Source of the DNA: Irpex lacteus
Taxonomy: Eukaryota > Basidiomycota > Agaricomycetes > Polyporales > Irpicaceae
Assembly (NCBI GenBank): GCA_001986395.2
Contig: MQVO02000119.1
Span: 1-27,473, forward strand
Reading direction: 5' to 3'
Length of the DNA stretch: 27,473 nucleotides
A model generated the notes under the pieces. It made no database searches. It had not been told where the DNA came from and saw only the letters and a program-made list of their open reading frames with translations. Position numbers and translations under genes: made by a program. This document shows, in pieces, positions 23,501 to 27,473 of this stretch. How positions within the stretch are numbered: position 1 is the first letter of the stretch; each line of letters starts with the position of its first letter.

Positions 23501-24396
23501 GCCTCTCCTTCCGCCACACGACACTGGGTCTTCGCCTTCGCCGTCTCGACTCTCTCGTATTGCTCAGAACCCATACGAAGACGGGTGCGTACAAGTCTCT
23601 TATAACGTCCCGACCATTCTATTATGTCTTACACACATTGTGTGTCTTTAGCAACGAGGTCGAAAGAGAAGACTGTGACGCTATCGTCCAAGGACTTTCC
23701 CCCCGTACTGTTCCCTTTGCTTCATCTGAACGTTCCTCTGTCCCTCCGCGGCGGTCGCTCAGACGTCATGTGCACCTGCTTCGCCGGCATCGTCTGACAC
23801 TTCTCGCACTCTTCGTCGAGAACCGTGTTCGCGCGAAGGTTCAGACGAGCCCGCGTCTCTCGTCCACGACGCGTTAATGCAGTCTGTTTGCACGACGGGA
23901 AACGAATGTTCGCCGGGAGGTGCGAATGAACAAGGCAAGGGCTCGTGTTATGATCAACTTACGAGTTTGACTCAATGTATTTCACTAGTAGGTACCGTCT
24001 CGTCTGATGACTTGCATTCGAGGGGTTTCGATGGAACTTCACCGTGATTTGTACGTATTCGAGAGCCACGGCAATTAAGAGGCGTACTGATACTACCTTT
24101 CGACGTGTAGTGCTTCGACGCTTGGTTCTTCACGTCTAGAGGATCAAGTGGATGATCTTCTCGTGGTAAGTTGATGTCCCGCATTGAATGGGTATCCGTT
24201 AATCACCAATATGTAGTCGCCGAACTCGAACGCTGCCTGCTGCCGTTCCCACAGGAAGGGGCGTCTCGTTTTGGACTCTGTCGTGATGCCAGTTCGACGT
24301 TCACTTGTGACGTCGTCTGTATCTGACCGACGGGAGAGAGAGCGTCCGTTGGACGATTTCCAACATCGCGCAACGTCTAGGATAGTCTGCACGTGA
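20527..24396 (+). pseudogene. Large orphan gene (plus), probably decayed; or intact with assembly indels
   Basis: The first exon is 20527-20722 (ATG, then GTGAGT). Exons to about 21230 cannot be joined cleanly. From 21243 a coding exon reads VPADSPVLKDLY and YEYRPEHPYHR, then changes frame at the T4 run 21412-21415. Exons 21549-21657, 21710-22028, 22087-22258, 22309-23103, 23162-23233, 23284-23584 and 23652 onward splice in frame. They include GDTVFARSIY, GDDSNHFWGPQQLN, GVWWELEYL and GLWTNYCTYAQD. A further frame change lies near CCC at 23742-23744, after which a Ser/Pro-rich tail continues through two more introns to TGA at 24394-24396. No known catalytic motif. An agaricomycete-style orphan family. 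Coding nature is strong; intactness is doubtful. Confidence 0.6.
21022..21064. repeat. Perfect 18-bp inverted repeat (hairpin)
   Basis: AATCATGGACAGGCGCCG at 21022-21039 is exactly mirrored at 21047-21064, separated by 7 nt (TCTATAT). The left arm spans a predicted 3' splice site (GGACAG|GCGCCG) of the surrounding orphan gene. Such a GC-rich stem would be very stable in RNA. Confidence 0.95.
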
Positions 24397-26526
24397 AACC
24401 ACCGCCGGACTTCCCACTGCTTCCCTTAGTACTCAGGACAAGTCGAGTGGTCATCGCGAGCGTAGACGTAAGACCCACAAGTAGTTTACAGTCTGTGCGC
24501 ATTACTTATAGCGGTTGTAGTCAAGAACTTGTTGAAATCATCACCTCGTATGCATTAAAACACGCTTCTGCCGAGATCGATGTCGCCAATGTTAAGGCCC
24601 AGTCCACCGATGTGCTGGTTCAGGCCCTATTGTCTATGGATACAGTCGACCTGAAGTACAGTGCCTCAGACGACCCGGTACTCCAATGCGATGATCTGGC
24701 CTCGTATTCGTCTTCCATCCGCGACGTGAAAGCCTATTGTCAGGGGTCAAACACTTTGGAATAATCTCTATCGCCAGCGGCTCATGCTTTCCGAATTCCG
24801 TATCCTGGACGGAATCCAACGACTTGTGGAGGGTCGATGTCCGTCTATACTGTTGCTTGACGAGGCAAATCTCGACGATCCTGATTGGTTCACGAGAGAT
24901 TGGTCTTGAACGTTCGAGGATTGGTTCAATGCGGTGTTGCGGTTCGCGTTAACTCGAAGGACTACGTCTCACTCGGGACTGCAGCGTCAGTGACGTTCAC
25001 AGACACACCGGAGGAGGTTCGAGACCGGAAACGTCTCTCGCCTCGTACTGTCGACTCCTTCACAATCTCTTACACCCGTCGAATCCTCCATGCGTGGTTT
25101 GGTGGATGTAGCTCATTCGCGGCACAGGCTAGAGCGTCTCTCGTTCGACTTTTTATGGATCGTTTGGGTTCTGGGTCACTCTTGTTGCCTGAAGTCTGGG
25201 ACATCTACGATGAACTTCCTCAGTGGGTGTTCACCAAGTCTTGCCCGCGGTTCATCGACGCCAACATGACAAATGCGAAATTTGTCTCTTCCTACCTGGA
25301 CGACTTCGACCTCTTGCTCTTGCAGGCTACTTTATGCGACCCGTCTATCCTCGCTAGGACAGACGAGTTACAGACGAAGTACCTTGATATGTACACGAGC
25401 GCACGATCGTACGTTGAATCTGTAACCGCAGCAAGAAGCAAAGGGACCCAGTTGAAGAAGCTTCTCGCCTCCATGACCTCAGATATTCATGCACGTCGTC
25501 TAGCGAAGCAGGCGCAGCAAAAGAAACAGTTGGCCACCACCGCTTCCGCTTCCACCGCACGTCTTCCTTTGACTGTCGCTGGCACGGGGACCTCCAGGCC
25601 TCCCTCGCCTCCTCCAGAAGACCCAGCGGTGTCAACTTGCAGTTCAGACCCTGTCATTTGTTGTGAAGTTTCTCGCAGATGCTCACTATGTGGCTTTGCT
25701 AGGAGGCAGTGATGGAGCGTCCACCACCAGTATGACGAAGGCTCAACGAGCCCTATACTCTCAAGGCGATTTCCTGCTTCCCATACGCGAACTGGCGCCA
25801 TCGAGGGCAATTATGAATACGGGTCTGGATCAATCGTTCGCGGAGACGCGAGCTGGTCTGTTCTCCCTCCAACTCTTTCGCTTTATCCACTTTAACTCTG
25901 TCGCCTTCCGAGACTGCTCCGCTACATTGAGGAAAGTGAAGTTCGAGAATCTTGCCGAGTATGAAGCCTACCTGCATGCCGTTCGTCTCGAGTTTCCGAA
26001 CGCCGAACCGTCCTGCTTTTGCAACAGCCGCGCCCATGGGAACCCGGTCGCTGAGCGTACTATTGATCGCTATTCAGATTACTGGCTTGTCTCTCGCCGT
26101 GACGACCTTACCTGGCCTCCTATCGCAACTTCGCCACGACCTATGCCTTCTACAACACTTATAACCCCACAGTTGTTCGTGACGGAGAGACAATCAGGTT
26201 ATGGGCAGGCGTAGGTCCATTGACACGCGCTACCTTTTTGTTGCCGATCTGTACGCTGCTGGACTATTGGATGCGCCCACCGTTGCAGACATCGCTGCCG
26301 TCGCAGCCGCACTGCGGAAGGGGGCTATGCGGGGTTTAAATCTAACGGGCTTCCTTCCTGACGGTGGCACCGGCATGCGAGCCAGAGAGGCTTTCCACGC
26401 TTTCTATGCTGCTGTTTCTGATGCGCTGTCTGCTGAGCAGGTCGTGAACTTCCAGTGGAACCGATCACAGCAGAGCACACACTGTGTAAGCTATCGCGCA
26501 TGCATGCCAAGAAGCTGTACTGGTAA
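24397..26526 (+). pseudogene. Large orphan gene (plus), several frame breaks and one in-frame stop
   Basis: Coding segments are clear but not continuous. Segments: about 24492-24740 (ELVEIITSYALKH), 24747-24906 (LWNNLYRQRLM and ILLLDEANLDDPDWF), an in-frame TGA at 24907-24909, then FEDWFNAVLRFALTRR, 24958-25620 (SLGTAASVTF, ILHAWFGG), 25650-26100 (VVKFLADAHYVALLGG), 26110-26238 (YRNFATTYAFYNTYNP), 26240-26440 (FVADLYAAGLLDAP), and an end at TAA 26524-26526 (LSRMHAKKLYW). Frame changes lie at G4 24743-24746, AA 24957-24958, about 25630, about 26095, T5 26235-26239 and about 26445. No start ATG was found; the gene may once have been joined to its upstream neighbour, whose stop it abuts. No known domain. 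Likely a decayed member of a lineage-specific family. Confidence 0.6.
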
Positions 26527-26738
26527 GAATCTTCTTCGAATGATCTTGTACTTGACTGAATATAATGGACAGATACATGTTCATAATGGATTTCATGTCG
26601 CACTCGCCATAGCTTTTCCATGAGTACGAAAATCGTGCACTAATCTTATTACCGCTTATACATACGTCGTTTTATTATACACGTTATATGGATCTTCTCA
26701 TATTTTTATCTATTCAAAGATCGTCTATCTGAGCTTCC

Positions 26739-27473
26739 TCAGAGACTCGAAGTCGCTTTCATCGCATGCTGTGTACTTTCAGGATCTGAGTCCTCGTCGT
26801 ACCCAACACTACGCTTCACGCTACAAATCGGACGGTTGGGTCGGCCGTCCGTTCCTTTTATGAGGGCCTCGTTCAAATCCTAATATCGTGAAATGCTAAG
26901 TGCCCAACGTTCTTCCATCGCAGCGATACACTCACGTTCCGGACGCTTTGATCCATGATACATATAGAGCGAAGTTTCTGAAGCATGACGTGTCGACCTC
27001 GGGATATAGGGACGATAGAAAATGAAACTTGAAGCTCGACTAGTTGTCCGAGCTGTACCGCCGTCGGCTTGCATGGTATGTTAGGTGAAACCCCTGTTGT
27101 GGTATCAACCTCGCTTCGGGCGCATCATTGATATAAAACACGTACTTGCTCATCTGTTTAGGTACCCGCTCGTAGTACACCACCCGGTTGTCTTCGGTAA
27201 ACTTCCCTGCAACCTCGAGGTTCTTGAGGATGCCTTGAGGGTCCACCGCCGTGTCGAACTCTAAGGCGGGCGCAGAATGTGCGATGGGGGAAAAATATCG
27301 ATTTGAGAACTCAAGACACACGTTGCCTTCACTGCGTTGCAGTGTCCATGGTAGCAGCGTGTCCGGTGGCAGTTGGGAGGCAAACTTCGAGTGTATGCCT
27401 AGTATTGCGCGACCGCAGTCCTCGAATTGCGTCGATCCCAGGCCGCTAAGTGTCGCCGATTGTTTGATGGCCA
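26739..27473 (-). CDS. Orphan protein, 5' partial (runs off the right edge), intact in the window
   Basis: Exons 27473-27142, 27067-26936 and 26879-26739 join in one frame (at least 201 codons). Introns are 74 and 56 nt, the first with a CTAAC branch box. Stop TGA at 26741-26739. Motifs: FASQLPPDTLLPW, SPIAHSAPALEFD, TEDNRVVYYERVP, then QLVELQVSFSIVPI and MLQKLRSICIMD, and an acidic C-terminal tail. No catalytic motif recognised. Convergent with the decayed plus-strand gene, 212 bp apart. It closes the four-gene orphan block seen here. Confidence 0.75.

Noticed and set aside
26868..26880. GTTCAAATCC resembling a tRNA T-loop
   Set aside because: It is in a coding exon of the minus-strand gene and no cloverleaf can be drawn around it.

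Overview
The window looks like nuclear DNA of a filamentous basidiomycete, most likely an agaricomycete. Genes are split by many short introns (about 45-75 nt, GT..AG, CTNAY-like branch sites). The gene content also fits: a 7-TM protein of the DUF6533 type, an F-box/LRR-like protein, an iterative reducing polyketide synthase (PKS), a Baeyer-Villiger-type flavin monooxygenase, and several large orphan proteins of a style I associate with agaricomycetes. I had no database; family names come from motifs read in conceptual translations that I spliced by hand.

Layout. (1) 1-5240, minus: reducing type I PKS with KS-AT-DH-CMeT, running off the left edge. Fourteen exons (about 1110 codons, KS to DH) splice in frame; the linker and methyltransferase region then shows about three single-base frame breaks. 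(2) 5.3-10.1 kb: gene-poor, with a doubtful 44-aa gene and a 7-TM (DUF6533-like) gene that is clear from its third helix onward. (3) 10166-11631, plus: intact two-exon F-box protein. (4) 11.6-13.1 kb: no gene seen; one imperfect palindrome. (5) 13081-15608, plus: intact 15-exon flavin monooxygenase with a predicted 6-nt microexon inside its NADPH-binding motif. (6) 15803-17082, plus: intact three-exon protein with an F-box-like start and a nucleotidyltransferase-like GS...DxD signature.

(7) 17155 to the right edge: a block of four large orphan genes in the order minus, plus, plus, minus. The outer two (621 aa at 17155-19197, and the partial gene at 26739-27473) splice cleanly. The inner two (20527-24396 and 24397-26526) are recognisably coding but carry several frame breaks and one in-frame stop.

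Working together: the PKS and the monooxygenase could belong to one natural-product pathway (ketone or alkene tailoring), but 8 kb with a 7-TM gene and an F-box gene lies between them and no other tailoring gene, transporter or regulator is visible, so this is only a possibility. The orphan block may be a lineage-specific co-inherited module or the cargo of a mobile element; no transposase, reverse transcriptase or terminal repeats were recognised.

Most breaks are one-base changes, often in short mononucleotide runs, so assembly error must be considered. However, about 6.2 kb of coding sequence in four neighbouring complete genes shows none, which favours real decay of particular genes.
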